Shown: positions 19,727-28,260 of the stretch, piece by piece
Numbering within the stretch: position 1 is the stretch's first letter
How the letters are laid out: each line of letters begins with the position of its first letter
Assembly: GCF_014295415.1 (NCBI RefSeq)
Contig: NZ_CP052909.1
Span: 434,001 to 498,000 of the forward strand
Length of the DNA: 64,000 nucleotides
Source of the DNA: Constantimarinum furrinae
GTDB lineage: Bacteria > Bacteroidota > Bacteroidia > Flavobacteriales > Flavobacteriaceae
Reading direction: 5' to 3'
Made by a program: the position numbers and the translations under genes
The notes under the pieces: generated by a model
Seen by the model: only the letters and a program-made list of their open reading frames with translations
Database searches by the model: none
What the model was told of the DNA's origin: nothing

Positions 19727-21058
19727 TTATTTCTGAAATTGTTTAATCTCATCACTCAGATCATATACCGTGACACCTTCAAGTTCATTTTGTAGTATAC
19801 TGCTGCCGGCTGCACTGCGATAGCCCCCGGCACAATGGACTACAATGGGTTTATTCGTGGGAATTTCTTTAGCCGAATCGCGTAATTCATTTAACGGATG
19901 GGCCATAGCATTTTCGAAAATCTTCCCCTCTTCAATTTCACTCCGGTTGCGAATGTCGACGATGGTGTAATGTTCGGGATTATTCTTAAAATCGACGATA
20001 TCGAGGGTATCCACAGATTCCAGGTCATGATCGGGTAAGGTAATCACCTGACTAATTTGTTTCTCATAACCGATCTTAGCAACGCGATGCAGCAGTTTTT
20101 CTTTATTTTCTTCCTGATCTATGACCAGCGTAAAGGATTCTTCAGGTTGGATGATGGCTCCCAACCAGGTTTCAAATTTTGAGTTATCAGACACCGCCTG
20201 AATGTTGATACTCCCCTTTAGATGTCCTTTTTTAAACTCACTTTCCTGTCGTATATCGACGATACTTCCGGAGTAATTGTCATTGCGATTGTACGGAATG
20301 GCTGAAACTGCGATTCCTACATTTTCGGCTCCTGTCTTGTTGACATCCACATCGTACCCAAAGTAAGAAGGAATAAAGGGTTGCCCCTCCAATAAGGTGT
20401 CTATAAATTCCTTTTTGGATTGTGATTTAAAAGCCCAGTTTCCAACCCGCTCATTTCCAAGGGTGGAGCTTTTGGCGTCGCTCATACTCTTTCCGCATAA
20501 GGAACCGGCACCGTGGGCAGGATAAATAAGGGCGCTGTCCGGAAGATCGGTGAACTTGTTCTGAATTGTCTCGTACATCATTTCGGCTAGTTCTTCACGT
20601 TTGGCCTTCATATTACCCGCTTTTTCTCTTAAATCTGGACGTCCCACATCGCCTATAAACAGCGTGTCCCCTGTAAAAAGTACTGTGTTGTCTCCATCAA
20701 CTGCCACGATGGTAATACTGTCGGGCGAGTGACCCGGAGTGTTTATTGCAGTTAAGGTTACCGCTCCAATGGTGATCTTATCTCCTTCATCAAAAGTTTG
20801 GTGGGGATAATCGGCACCCGTTCTTTCACTGTTATAAATTGTGGCGCCTGTTTCTTTGTGAATCTGAAGGTGTGAACTTACGAAATCGGCATGCGGATGG
20901 GTTTCAAGTACAGCTACGATCTTTGCATCATAGGTTTTTGCCAAATCGTAATATTGCTGCGGATTTCGTTCGGGATCGATCACCGCCATTTCACCCTGAC
21001 TTATTATGGCATAAGAGTAATGAGAAAGGGGTTTGTATTCAAATTGTTTGATCTGCAT
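19727..21058 (-). CDS. Metallo-beta-lactamase/rhodanese fusion, persulfide dioxygenase-like
   Basis: This 443-residue protein has an N-terminal MBL domain (THPHADFVSSH metal motif, LFTGDTLFIGDVGRPDL, YPAHGAGSLCGKSMS). Two rhodanese domains follow. The first (about residues 265-350) lacks a catalytic cysteine; the second carries HCAGGYRSAAG, an active-site loop with its cysteine. Family members oxidise persulfide/glutathione persulfide to sulfite and move sulfane sulfur. With the YeeE pair and TauE it forms a coherent path: uptake, oxidation, and sulfite export. It is cytoplasmic, as there is no signal peptide. Confidence 0.9.
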   Translation of the reverse strand: MQIKQFEYKPLSHYSYAIISQGEMAVIDPERNPQQYYDLAKTYDAKIVAVLETHPHADFVSSHLQIHKETGATIYNSERTGADYPHQTFDEGDKITIGAVTLTAINTPGHSPDSITIVAVDGDNTVLFTGDTLFIGDVGRPDLREKAGNMKAKREELAEMMYETIQNKFTDLPDSALIYPAHGAGSLCGKSMSDAKSSTLGNERVGNWAFKSQSKKEFIDTLLEGQPFIPSYFGYDVDVNKTGAENVGIAVSAIPYNRNDNYSGSIVDIRQESEFKKGHLKGSINIQAVSDNSKFETWLGAIIQPEESFTLVIDQEENKEKLLHRVAKIGYEKQISQVITLPDHDLESVDTLDIVDFKNNPEHYTIVDIRNRSEIEEGKIFENAMAHPLNELRDSAKEIPTNKPIVVHCAGGYRSAAGSSILQNELEGVTVYDLSDEIKQFQK

Positions 21059-21259
21059 ATCTTGTTTTTATTAAAATTAAAAATAAAGTTGTAATTCAAT
21101 GGTTTGTAAAGGCTATACTACTTTTGTTTTATAGATAGATTAACGAACTTTTGCAATCTGCTAACAATTTTTATGAATAGAGCGGTGGTTTAGTGGCCCT
21201 ATTCTTTTCAGCATCCTGAACACCCTGCTGTTTTTTCCGGCATTCCACTTATACCTACA

Positions 21260-22060
21260 TCAAGCGGATAGTTCTCTGTAAATAATATAGACCCCCATAA
21301 TGAGTACGAACCAGCCAAATAATTTTTTAAGTTTTTTCCCGTCTATAAAACTATTGAGTCGGATACCAATAAAGATTCCCAAAACTGAAATTGCGGTAAA
21401 TATTAGGAGAAAGACCCAATCAATATCAAGATTCTGTATATCGCCCAGGAATCCAATTAACGATTTTACAGCTATGATCAACAGTGAGGTTGCTACGGCT
21501 TTTTTCATGGGCAACTTCGCCAATAACACCAGGGCCGGAATTATTAAAAATCCGCCACCGGCTCCCACTATTCCGGTCACAACACCAACCACGAATCCTT
21601 CCACAACAATAAGTGGGTAATTATAAGTAATTCTCTCATCCGGCCGGGATTCTTTATTTTTATTCCGAATCATAGACACGGACGATAACAGCATGATCAC
21701 CGCAAAGAATAGCATGATCGCCAAATTCTTTGTGACCATGAGATTTCCTAATTCGAACAGTTGATCGGGAATTGCCGGGATGAGGTAGGCTCTGGTGAGG
21801 TACACGGCTATAAAGGCCGGAATGGCAAAAATGATGGCCGTTTTAATATCCACCAATCCTTTCATCATATTCTTCACTGCCCCCACAAGTGAAGTAGCGC
21901 CTACCACAAATAATGAATATGCGGTAGCTACCACGGGATTGAGGGTGAGGGCATACACAAGTATGGGCACCGTTAAAATGGAACCTCCTCCACCTATGAT
22001 CCCCAACACGATCCCAATAAAGAGTGATCCAACGTAACCTAGTACTTCAATAATTTCCAT
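21260..22060 (-). CDS. TauE/SafE family sulfite exporter
   Basis: This 266-residue membrane protein has two related halves beginning GIVLGIIGGGGSILTVPILVY and GVVTGIVGAGGGFLIIPALVL, the repeat typical of TauE/SafE anion exporters. It would remove sulfite or another sulfonate made by the MBL-rhodanese enzyme. It sits between the rhodanese gene and the Crp-like gene, and a perfect palindrome lies about 50 bases before its start. A 201-base gap separates it from the next gene. Confidence 0.9.
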   Translation of the reverse strand: MEIIEVLGYVGSLFIGIVLGIIGGGGSILTVPILVYALTLNPVVATAYSLFVVGATSLVGAVKNMMKGLVDIKTAIIFAIPAFIAVYLTRAYLIPAIPDQLFELGNLMVTKNLAIMLFFAVIMLLSSVSMIRNKNKESRPDERITYNYPLIVVEGFVVGVVTGIVGAGGGFLIIPALVLLAKLPMKKAVATSLLIIAVKSLIGFLGDIQNLDIDWVFLLIFTAISVLGIFIGIRLNSFIDGKKLKKLFGWFVLIMGVYIIYRELSA

Positions 22061-22109
22061 GCGGTTGTGTAACTATGTGACAAAAGTAATTGGTATACTT
22101 TACTTTTTG

Positions 22110-22125
22110 TGTAACCCAGGTTACA
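22110..22125. promoter_or_regulatory. Perfect 16-bp palindrome before tauE, likely Crp-family operator
   Basis: TGTAACCCAGGTTACA has 7-bp arms around CA. It sits between the Crp-like gene, whose stop codon it overlaps, and tauE. The form and size fit a Crp/Fnr dimer site, and the obvious candidate is the adjacent regulator. Confidence 0.6.
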
Positions 22126-22747
22126 GAACTTCAATAAAACTTCGATGCAATTTAATTTTTTTGTTGTTTTCCATTTTCTTCAAAAGGCGAGAGACGACAA
22201 CCCGGCTGCTGTGCAAATCGGAAGCAATTTGCTGATGCGTAACTTCAACATATTTACTATTGCTTATTTCCACCTTATCATTAATATAGCTTTCCAGTCT
22301 ATCGTCCAAATTATTAAACGCTATTTTGTCTATGCTTTCCAGAAGTTCCTGTATGCGGGCATGGTAACTGGCAAAAACAAAGGTTCTCCAGGTCTTGAAT
22401 TTTCCAGACCATTCTTCCATCTTCTGTATGGGTATCAATAACAAGGTAACGGGAGTTTCGGCCACGGCGCGAATTTCACTTTTTGTATTTCCCAAACAGC
22501 AACTCATCGTCATGGCACAGGTATCTCCTTTTTCCAGATGATATAACAAAAGTTCTCCGTCTTCTGCATCGGGACGTAAGATCTTTATAGTACCCGATAT
22601 CACCAAAGGCATCGAATTTATATATTGTCCCGGTGTTAAAAGATCCTGTCCTTCCTTAACTTCTATAAAGGAAGCCACATGGGCGATTTCCTTTAACAAT
22701 GCCGGTTCAAATTGTGTTCCAAAATCACTGTGCAGTTCCTTTAACAT
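22121..22747 (-). CDS. Crp/Fnr family transcriptional regulator
   Basis: This 208-residue protein has an N-terminal cyclic-nucleotide-fold domain and a C-terminal winged helix (VEVTHQQIASDLHSSRVVVSRLLKKME). The sensory half has a cysteine group CAMTMSCCLG near residues 77-86, which could react with thiols or persulfides; that is inference. Its place at the head of the sulfur genes and the palindromic sites near tauE, yeeE and the DUF2188 gene suggest that it controls them. No Fe-S ligand pattern of classic Fnr is seen. Confidence 0.88.
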   Translation of the reverse strand: MLKELHSDFGTQFEPALLKEIAHVASFIEVKEGQDLLTPGQYINSMPLVISGTIKILRPDAEDGELLLYHLEKGDTCAMTMSCCLGNTKSEIRAVAETPVTLLLIPIQKMEEWSGKFKTWRTFVFASYHARIQELLESIDKIAFNNLDDRLESYINDKVEISNSKYVEVTHQQIASDLHSSRVVVSRLLKKMENNKKIKLHRSFIEVL

Positions 22748-22810
22748 GACTCGTTGATATATTTTTTTCTAAAAATAGCTATTCTTTTTCTGAACTGTCC
22801 ATTTAGAATC

Positions 22811-23098
22811 TTATGTTTCAGCATAGCTTATCCGGTCGCGGATGGTACCGTCTTCCCTGTGAATGATCACATCGGATTTCCTTTTTCGGGCAATGCTTTT
22901 GGCTTTTCGCAAGGCAGTACTTTGTTTTCTGTGTTTTGAAGTGATGCGTTTATTGCCTTCCCGGCGTACGGCCCAACCATCTTTATACGGCACCACATGC
23001 TGATGCCAGGTTCGGGGAGTTGCATTTTTCCGAGATCCTTCAAAAATAATCTTGATGATTTCCAACAGGGCTTTTAACCAGGATTTTCCTTGAGACAT
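22811..23098 (-). CDS. DUF2188 domain protein
   Basis: This 95-residue basic protein ends with the DUF2188 pattern: PYKDGWAVRREGNKRITSKHRKQSTALRKAKSIARKRKSDVIIHREDGTIRDRISY. The family has no established function. The first 30 residues (KSWLKALLEIIKIIFEGSRKN) form a helix. A CACAGGTTACA half-palindrome 80-100 bases upstream links it loosely to the Crp-like regulon of the neighbouring sulfur genes. Confidence 0.8.
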   Translation of the reverse strand: MSQGKSWLKALLEIIKIIFEGSRKNATPRTWHQHVVPYKDGWAVRREGNKRITSKHRKQSTALRKAKSIARKRKSDVIIHREDGTIRDRISYAET

Positions 23099-23178
23099 GG
23101 TATAGGGTAGTTTTTCGTGAAGATACTGAATTTGGTGAAAAAGGCTCTGAGAGAAGTAATCCGTGATTCGTGAATAAT

Positions 23179-23194
23179 TTGGACACAGGTTACA
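23179..23194. promoter_or_regulatory. Candidate Crp-like site before the DUF2188 gene
   Basis: TTGGACACAGGTTACA matches 12 of 16 bases of the palindrome at 22110-22125, with the right half exact. It stands 81-96 bases before the ATG at 23098. Confidence 0.35.
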
Positions 23195-23332
23195 ATGGAA
23201 AATAGTTTATCAATTCTTTTTCCTTTCTTTTTTCCATTAATAATAAAAGGAACAAAAAATCTAGCCTTAAAGATTCTTGTTCACCCGATACGCCCTCCAT
23301 TCCGAAGGAAAGAGTAAAAGTGATTTTGAAAA

Positions 23333-24217
23333 TTATTCTAATTTTGCTCTAAAAAAATCCATGGTACGTTGCCAGGCCAGTTCGGCGGCTTCTTTATCGT
23401 AACGCGGGGTGGTGGTGTTGTGAAATCCGTGGTTGACATCGGGATAGGTATAGGCCACATAGTCCTTACTGTGTTTTTTTAATTCGGCTTCATAGTCGGG
23501 CCATCCGGCGTTTACCCGCTCGTCCAGACCCGCAAACTGCAGCATAAGCGGCGCATTTATCTTGTCGATATCGTCTTTGGGCTGACCCCCGTAAAAGGGA
23601 ACTGCAGCAGCCAAAGTTGGCACTTTAACAGCCATCATATTGGAAATCCAGCCGCCGAAGCAAAAGCCTACCACACCTATCTTTCCGTTACAATCCTTAT
23701 GCTCCTTCAAATAGTTATAGGCCGCAATAAAATCCTCCAGCATCTCGTCTCTATCGCGTTGTCGCTGCATCGTTCTACCGTCATCGTCATTTCCCGGATA
23801 ACCTCCCAGCGGCGATAACGCATCAGGCGCTAAAGTGATAAACCCCTCCAGTGCTGCCCTTCGTGCCGTGTCTTCTATGTAGGGGTTGAGTCCGCGATTC
23901 TCGTGAACCACCACGATACCTCCCAGTTTTTCGGTAGAATTCTTTAGTTTAGACAACAGTCCTTTAATGGTTCCCCCTCCTTTGGGTGAATCGTAGGTTA
24001 TATAATCGCTTTCCAGATCTGGATCGTTGGGTGATACCAACATGGTATCTGCATAATTGGGCATTAGGAAGCTCATTAATGAGGCCACGGTGATCCCACC
24101 TACGGCATAGAGCGATAGTTTTTCAATAAATTCACGACGCTGCATCTTGTTATGAGCGTAGTCGTCGTAGAGGTCGAATACCTCTTGCTTGATCTGATCT
24201 TTTTGTAGTTTCTTCAT
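23333..24217 (-). CDS. Dienelactone hydrolase family protein with twin-arginine-type signal
   Basis: This 294-residue alpha/beta hydrolase has nucleophile GFCFGG (cysteine, near residue 187), acid in FAGLDERVNAGW and histidine in DVNHGFHN, so the Cys-Asp-His triad of dienelactone hydrolase is complete. The N-terminus holds MQRREFIEKLSLYAVGGITVASLMSFLMP, a Tat-like signal preceded by about 24 extra residues, so export in folded form is likely. The natural substrate is unknown; many family members are general esterases. It precedes the receiver/histidine kinase genes but is separated from them by a gap. Confidence 0.85.
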   Translation of the reverse strand: MKKLQKDQIKQEVFDLYDDYAHNKMQRREFIEKLSLYAVGGITVASLMSFLMPNYADTMLVSPNDPDLESDYITYDSPKGGGTIKGLLSKLKNSTEKLGGIVVVHENRGLNPYIEDTARRAALEGFITLAPDALSPLGGYPGNDDDGRTMQRQRDRDEMLEDFIAAYNYLKEHKDCNGKIGVVGFCFGGWISNMMAVKVPTLAAAVPFYGGQPKDDIDKINAPLMLQFAGLDERVNAGWPDYEAELKKHSKDYVAYTYPDVNHGFHNTTTPRYDKEAAELAWQRTMDFFRAKLE

Positions 24218-24273
24218 ATCGACTGGATTTTCAGAATAACACTAATAGTATGCCCCGGAATGATGTTTTCTGC

Positions 24274-24657
24274 TTAGGCGAGTCCTTGTGAGGATAGTCC
24301 TTCAGAAATAACAGCAATTAGCTCATTCATCTCGAACGGTTTTCCAATAAAATAATCGGCACCGGCACCTATGCATTCCAATTTTCCGGCTGGGTGTGCA
24401 GACATCATTACAATAGGAATGCGTCTTGTGGCCGGTGTGGATTTTATAAGCTTGCATGCGTCGCAACCGTTGGCTCCGGAAAGCAGCATGTCCATTAGGA
24501 TAAGGTTAGGATTCATTTGCTGCAGATCGGAAATAATATTGTTTACATTATCCCGTCCCGAAATTTGCCAGCCTTTTATTTCGAGCATTAATTGTAATAG
24601 TGATAAAATGTTTTCAGAATCTTCAATGATAAGAATATGCGCAGTACTTTTTTTCAT
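24274..24657 (-). CDS. Single-domain response regulator
   Basis: Translation from the ATG at 24657 gives about 127 residues starting MKKSTAHILIIEDSENILSLL; an upstream in-frame ATG would overlap the kinase gene and adds nothing recognisable. It is a lone receiver with the acidic pocket (IIED), the phosphoacceptor aspartate in PNLILMDMLLSG and the lysine in GKPFEM. There is no output domain. It lies four bases after the histidine kinase gene and is surely its partner or a phosphorelay branch. Confidence 0.9.
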   Translation of the reverse strand: MKKSTAHILIIEDSENILSLLQLMLEIKGWQISGRDNVNNIISDLQQMNPNLILMDMLLSGANGCDACKLIKSTPATRRIPIVMMSAHPAGKLECIGAGADYFIGKPFEMNELIAVISEGLSSQGLA

Positions 24658-24661
24658 ATTG

Positions 24662-27013
24662 TCAGGTTTTAGGTTGTTGAAGGGGGAGTGTAAAATAAAA
24701 GTCGGAACCTTCACCCTTGGTACTGTTTACGCCAATAGTTCCGTTGTGCTTTTTAATAATATCTGAAGTTATGTAAAGTCCGATTCCAAAACCCGGGAAA
24801 GTGGTTTCGTCCTTGCCTTCTTCCCTGAAAAACCTGTTAAAGATCTTCTTCTGGTTTTCCTTATTGATGCCGATACCATAATCGCGGACGTTCACTTTTA
24901 CCTTTTTGGCAGTAAAGGCAGATTCAATTTCGATCCTTCGCGATCTGGGAGAATATTTTACAGCGTTGTTAAGTAAGTTAATAAGCACCTGCCCAATGCG
25001 TTCCCGGTCTGCAAAAACGTTTTTCCCTTTTCCCTCCGAAAATTTGATCTCGAATTCAGGGTTGATAAGAGTGATTTCCTGTACAATATTTTTAATCAGT
25101 TCGTTGAGATCGAATATTTCCATATTGAGTTCCAGACCGCCGGTTTTCATTTTAGAAAGATCCAGCAAGTCTGAAATGAGACTGGTAAGCACCCGTATTT
25201 GTTTGTCTATGATCTCCAGAGAATTCTTCAGCAGCTCATCTTCACTCTCCTCATATCTGGCTTTAAGGACTTGGGTATAGCCTTTAATGGAGGTCACAGG
25301 CGTTTTTAATTCGTGGCTGGCCATACCGATAAACAGATCCTTTTGATGCTCCTGCATTTTAATATCGTGTATATCCATGGCAGCATTGATATAACCTTCA
25401 AAGTGTCCGTCTTCGGTAAAGCGGGGAACGCCAATTTCGGAGATCCATCGATAATTTCCATCAAAACGCCGCACCCGGTACTCGACGCGGTATTCTTCTT
25501 TTCTGGCAAAGGCCGGCGTGCATATAAAATTATACGCATCCTCATCTTCGGGATGCATATTCTTTAGGGTATCGCTTCCCAGATATTGTTTTAGACTGGT
25601 GCCAATAAAATCGATCCACAGCTTGTTCACAAAGCGTATCTTCCCTTCATCATCGGTCATCATAATTAAAACCGGCGCGTGATCTGCCACCTTGCGAAAG
25701 CGCTTTTCGCTTTCTTCAACTTTGCTAAACGCCTCGCGCAACTGGGCTTCGGCATGTTTGTGCTCTTCGATATTAGGGCTGGTGGTTGCAAGGCCCGAGA
25801 TCTTATTCGTTTTTTCATCCCGAATGGAAATACCGTTCCATTGCAGCCAGAAAGGCTCTCCTGTTTTTTCATTCAAAAAGCGCATTTCCTGAGAAAAGTA
25901 GTCCTGTTTTAGGAGTTTCTTGATTAGTTTTTTTGCCTTCGGAAGGTCCTCGGGATACACACATTCTTCTATTTTTCTATTTTTATAATCGTCCCATCCC
26001 AGCATTTTCATAGCTGCGGGATTGAGGTATTTTACATAGTTATCGGGTGATGCCATGCCTATAAACTCATTACTTTGCGCTACTATGGTGCTTAGGAGTT
26101 TGTTTTCCTTTTCGGCCAGCACCTGATCGGTTACATCCTGAAGGATCCCGTTAAAGCGGTACACTTCCTTGTTCTCGTTAAACCACGATCTGCCAATGGC
26201 CCGTATGGTTCTTTTTTCATCAGAATCCAGACGAATTATTTTATAGGTAATGTCGTATTCGCCGCCGGATTCGTATTGCATGGACCATTCGATCGCCTTG
26301 CGCACCCTATCCCTGTCGGGTTCGTCCACCATTTGGTAGGCGATATTGGGATCCACATCGGGACCCGGAAGATTAAACCATTGCTGTAGGCGTTTGTTGG
26401 CTCTAAACACATTGGTTTGTGGCTGATAATCCCAGGTGCCCAGCTTTGCCGCTTCCACGGCAAAATGCAACTGATCCTTGCTGTCTTCCAATTTTTGTTT
26501 AGAGAGGATATTCTGGGTGGTTTCTATGCAAGTGACCCATACTCCGGCCACGGTATTCGTCTCATCAGAAATGGGGCTATAACTAAAGGTCCAGTATACA
26601 TTTTCAATGGCACCATTGCGATAAATGGGAATAAGCTGGTCTTCGCTCCAGGTGGCTTCACCATCAGTCAAGACTTGATCGATTAGCGGTTTTATGATAT
26701 GCCAGATCTCCCCCCAGTAGTCTTCCCCCTTTTCTCCCAGCATGGCGGGGTGTTTCCCGTCCTTTCCCAAACTGGGTCGGAAGGCATCGTTATAAAAGCA
26801 AATTAGATCGGGCCCCCAAAATAGAAACTTAGGGAATTTGGAGTGCAGTAAGATGCTAAGTGCGGTTTTAAGGCTTTGCGGCCAGTCGTCTATGGGCCCC
26901 ACGAGGGTATTAGCCCAGTTTTTGGCACGAATAAGTTCGCCCATTTCCCCTCCTTTTTTAAGAAAGGGGTATTGGCCACCTACTTTGGTATGATTCATAC
27001 GGGCATTCCCCAT
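24662..27013 (-). CDS. PAS-domain sensor histidine kinase
   Basis: This 783-residue cytoplasmic-looking kinase has no clear membrane helix. Four PAS/PAC units (residues about 20-550; for example FLFWGPDLICFYNDAF, IEECVYPEDLPKAKKLI, GKIRFVNKLWIDFIGTS) precede a HisKA domain with FIGMASHELKTPVTS (histidine near residue 567) and an HATPase domain (NLLNNAVKYSP, VRDYGIGINKENQ, PGFGIGLYI). It would sense an internal cue and phosphorylate the adjacent receiver. A start at the second ATG (26998) is equally possible. Confidence 0.92.
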   Translation of the reverse strand: MGNARMNHTKVGGQYPFLKKGGEMGELIRAKNWANTLVGPIDDWPQSLKTALSILLHSKFPKFLFWGPDLICFYNDAFRPSLGKDGKHPAMLGEKGEDYWGEIWHIIKPLIDQVLTDGEATWSEDQLIPIYRNGAIENVYWTFSYSPISDETNTVAGVWVTCIETTQNILSKQKLEDSKDQLHFAVEAAKLGTWDYQPQTNVFRANKRLQQWFNLPGPDVDPNIAYQMVDEPDRDRVRKAIEWSMQYESGGEYDITYKIIRLDSDEKRTIRAIGRSWFNENKEVYRFNGILQDVTDQVLAEKENKLLSTIVAQSNEFIGMASPDNYVKYLNPAAMKMLGWDDYKNRKIEECVYPEDLPKAKKLIKKLLKQDYFSQEMRFLNEKTGEPFWLQWNGISIRDEKTNKISGLATTSPNIEEHKHAEAQLREAFSKVEESEKRFRKVADHAPVLIMMTDDEGKIRFVNKLWIDFIGTSLKQYLGSDTLKNMHPEDEDAYNFICTPAFARKEEYRVEYRVRRFDGNYRWISEIGVPRFTEDGHFEGYINAAMDIHDIKMQEHQKDLFIGMASHELKTPVTSIKGYTQVLKARYEESEDELLKNSLEIIDKQIRVLTSLISDLLDLSKMKTGGLELNMEIFDLNELIKNIVQEITLINPEFEIKFSEGKGKNVFADRERIGQVLINLLNNAVKYSPRSRRIEIESAFTAKKVKVNVRDYGIGINKENQKKIFNRFFREEGKDETTFPGFGIGLYITSDIIKKHNGTIGVNSTKGEGSDFYFTLPLQQPKT

Positions 27014-27193
27014 ATTACGGTTGGTATTAGCCTACTAAAGATAGGGATAAAAAATTATATTTTGTGTAGGGAGTGAAATTGAAAGTATTGGGAATGCTTG
27101 AAGCGATTTCTAAATTTCTTAACGGGGTAAAAAAAAATTAAATCTTAAAACAATTCTTCAATATTTAAACTATTAAATATAGGCCTTAAAATA

Positions 27194-27355
27194 CTATTGT
27201 AACTTATTGCAAAGGTGCTTGTAAATCATATATTCCCTAATGTCATCTAAAGTTTTTTCCCTTTTTAAAGGATGAGTTTCTGGCGTACTGTAAAGCTCTA
27301 ATTCGTTCTTTTTTACTTTATAGTGCAGCACATGTAGGTTTCCAATATCTTCAAA
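27194..27355 (-). pseudogene. C-terminal remnant of a relative of the 28261-28995 gene
   Basis: The minus strand reads 53 codons between stops, without a start, ending THPLKREKTLDDIREYMIYKH then LCNKLQ. This matches the end of the protein encoded at 28261-28995 (HGLHPVNGKTLKEATEGMV, EKYGKVC) at the same relative spacing: HP, then a basic residue, KTL, an acidic helix, then a lysine and cysteine. The N-terminal 190 residues are missing, so it is a decayed copy. Confidence 0.5.
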
Positions 27356-27428
27356 TTAGGAATCCCAATCACCTTCTCTATATAAAGAAAAATGGCAGTT
27401 TTAAACAAAAGAAAAAATAATTTTAGGG

Positions 27429-27444
27429 ATGCGGGAATCCGTAA
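27429..27444. promoter_or_regulatory. Palindrome-like element, family TTACGGATTTCCGTAA
   Basis: ATGCGGGAATCCGTAA matches 11 of 16 bases of the perfect palindrome at 32609-32624 and keeps the TCCGTAA arm. It ends 45 bases before the ATG at 27490. It is the weakest of the four copies. Confidence 0.3.
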
Positions 27445-27489
27445 TTCGGTCAGAATAAATCTTCTTATTTTGTATATAAATCTTTGAAT

Positions 27490-27903
27490 ATGCCTAAAAA
27501 GTTTCTTTTATTTTTTATACCCCTATTCCTTAGTCCTTTTATTATATCGGCCCAAATGAACATTTCTACTGATCTTAGAAAAGATGGGATTTGGGATGAT
27601 GTGAGTGAAGAATGGTCACTAATCTCAGAAAACAATGAGGAATTAACTTTCTTCGTATTCAATACTGATTTAACTATGTTTAAGCATACAACTTCTTCGG
27701 TAACTTCTGCCTATCTAATTAAATCTCAAGAAAAAGACGAAGAAAATGATCAATTTGAATTATCTATAGTAAGCGATGTAGGAAATAAATATATTATGAT
27801 TATTGATTTTAAGAATGATAATTTAAGATTTATATATGATAATGATGGCGAGTCAAGAATGGTTTGGCACAGAATAAAGAGCGTATGGTTCGAGGATGAA
27901 TAA
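27490..27903 (+). CDS. Small secreted protein of unknown function
   Basis: The ATG at 27490 gives 137 residues with a signal peptide MPKKFLLFFIPLFLSPFIISAQ; a TTG two codons earlier is a less likely start. The mature part is acidic and beta-rich (LRKDGIWDDVSEEWSLISEN, FNTDLTMFKHTTSSVTSAYL, VWHRIKSVWFEDE). No family is recognised. The HNH gene follows 12 bases later, so they may share a transcript. Confidence 0.6.
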   Translation: MPKKFLLFFIPLFLSPFIISAQMNISTDLRKDGIWDDVSEEWSLISENNEELTFFVFNTDLTMFKHTTSSVTSAYLIKSQEKDEENDQFELSIVSDVGNKYIMIIDFKNDNLRFIYDNDGESRMVWHRIKSVWFEDE

Positions 27904-27915
27904 TTGTTTAGCTGG

Positions 27916-28251
27916 ATGAAGAAAAAAACATACATTGACGAAAGAGGATATCGCAGGTATTCTGGCAGTGAAAAGCTAGTACATAGACATCAAGCCGAAA
28001 AAATGTTAGGCCGAAAACTCCGAAAAAGTGAGGTGGTACATCATAAGGATCGAAATAAGTTAAATAATAATCCAAATAATTTATGGGTTTTCCCTAACCA
28101 AGCAGCCCATGATAGAGTGCATAAAATTGATGCTCGAAGACACGGTAAAAAGATTAGTTATAAAGGATTTGATCAGAAAGAAGAAAGCGGTTGCTTAATA
28201 ACTATTTGTTTATTAATTGGAATTTTAGGTGTGACTTTTCTTCTTATTTAA
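27916..28251 (+). CDS. HNH-type endonuclease domain protein with C-terminal membrane helix
   Basis: The start at ATG 27916 gives 111 residues; a TTG at 27904 would add four residues. The central part is an HNH/AP2-like homing-type nuclease motif: LVHRHQAEKMLGRKLRKSEVVHHKDRNKLNNNPNNLWVFPNQAAHDRVHK, with HH, N and H ligand positions. Free-standing HNH domains of this type are often phage-borne nucleases. Unusually the protein ends with a hydrophobic helix CLITICLLIGILGVTFLLI, which would tether it to the inner membrane. Confidence 0.7.
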   Translation: MKKKTYIDERGYRRYSGSEKLVHRHQAEKMLGRKLRKSEVVHHKDRNKLNNNPNNLWVFPNQAAHDRVHKIDARRHGKKISYKGFDQKEESGCLITICLLIGILGVTFLLI

Positions 28252-28260
28252 GACTAAAAT

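Larger units (their letters stand above)
27014..27489. other. Accessory-region gap with gene remnant and palindrome
   Basis: This AT-rich stretch separates the histidine kinase start from the small secreted protein gene. It contains the minus-strand remnant at 27194-27355 and the palindrome-like element at 27429-27444. Nothing else recognisable is seen. Confidence 0.5.

Noticed and set aside
21227-21262. Tiny minus-strand peptide MPEKTAGCSGC after tauE
   Set aside because: It has only 11 codons and no independent support; its cysteine end near sulfur genes is curious but not enough to call a gene.
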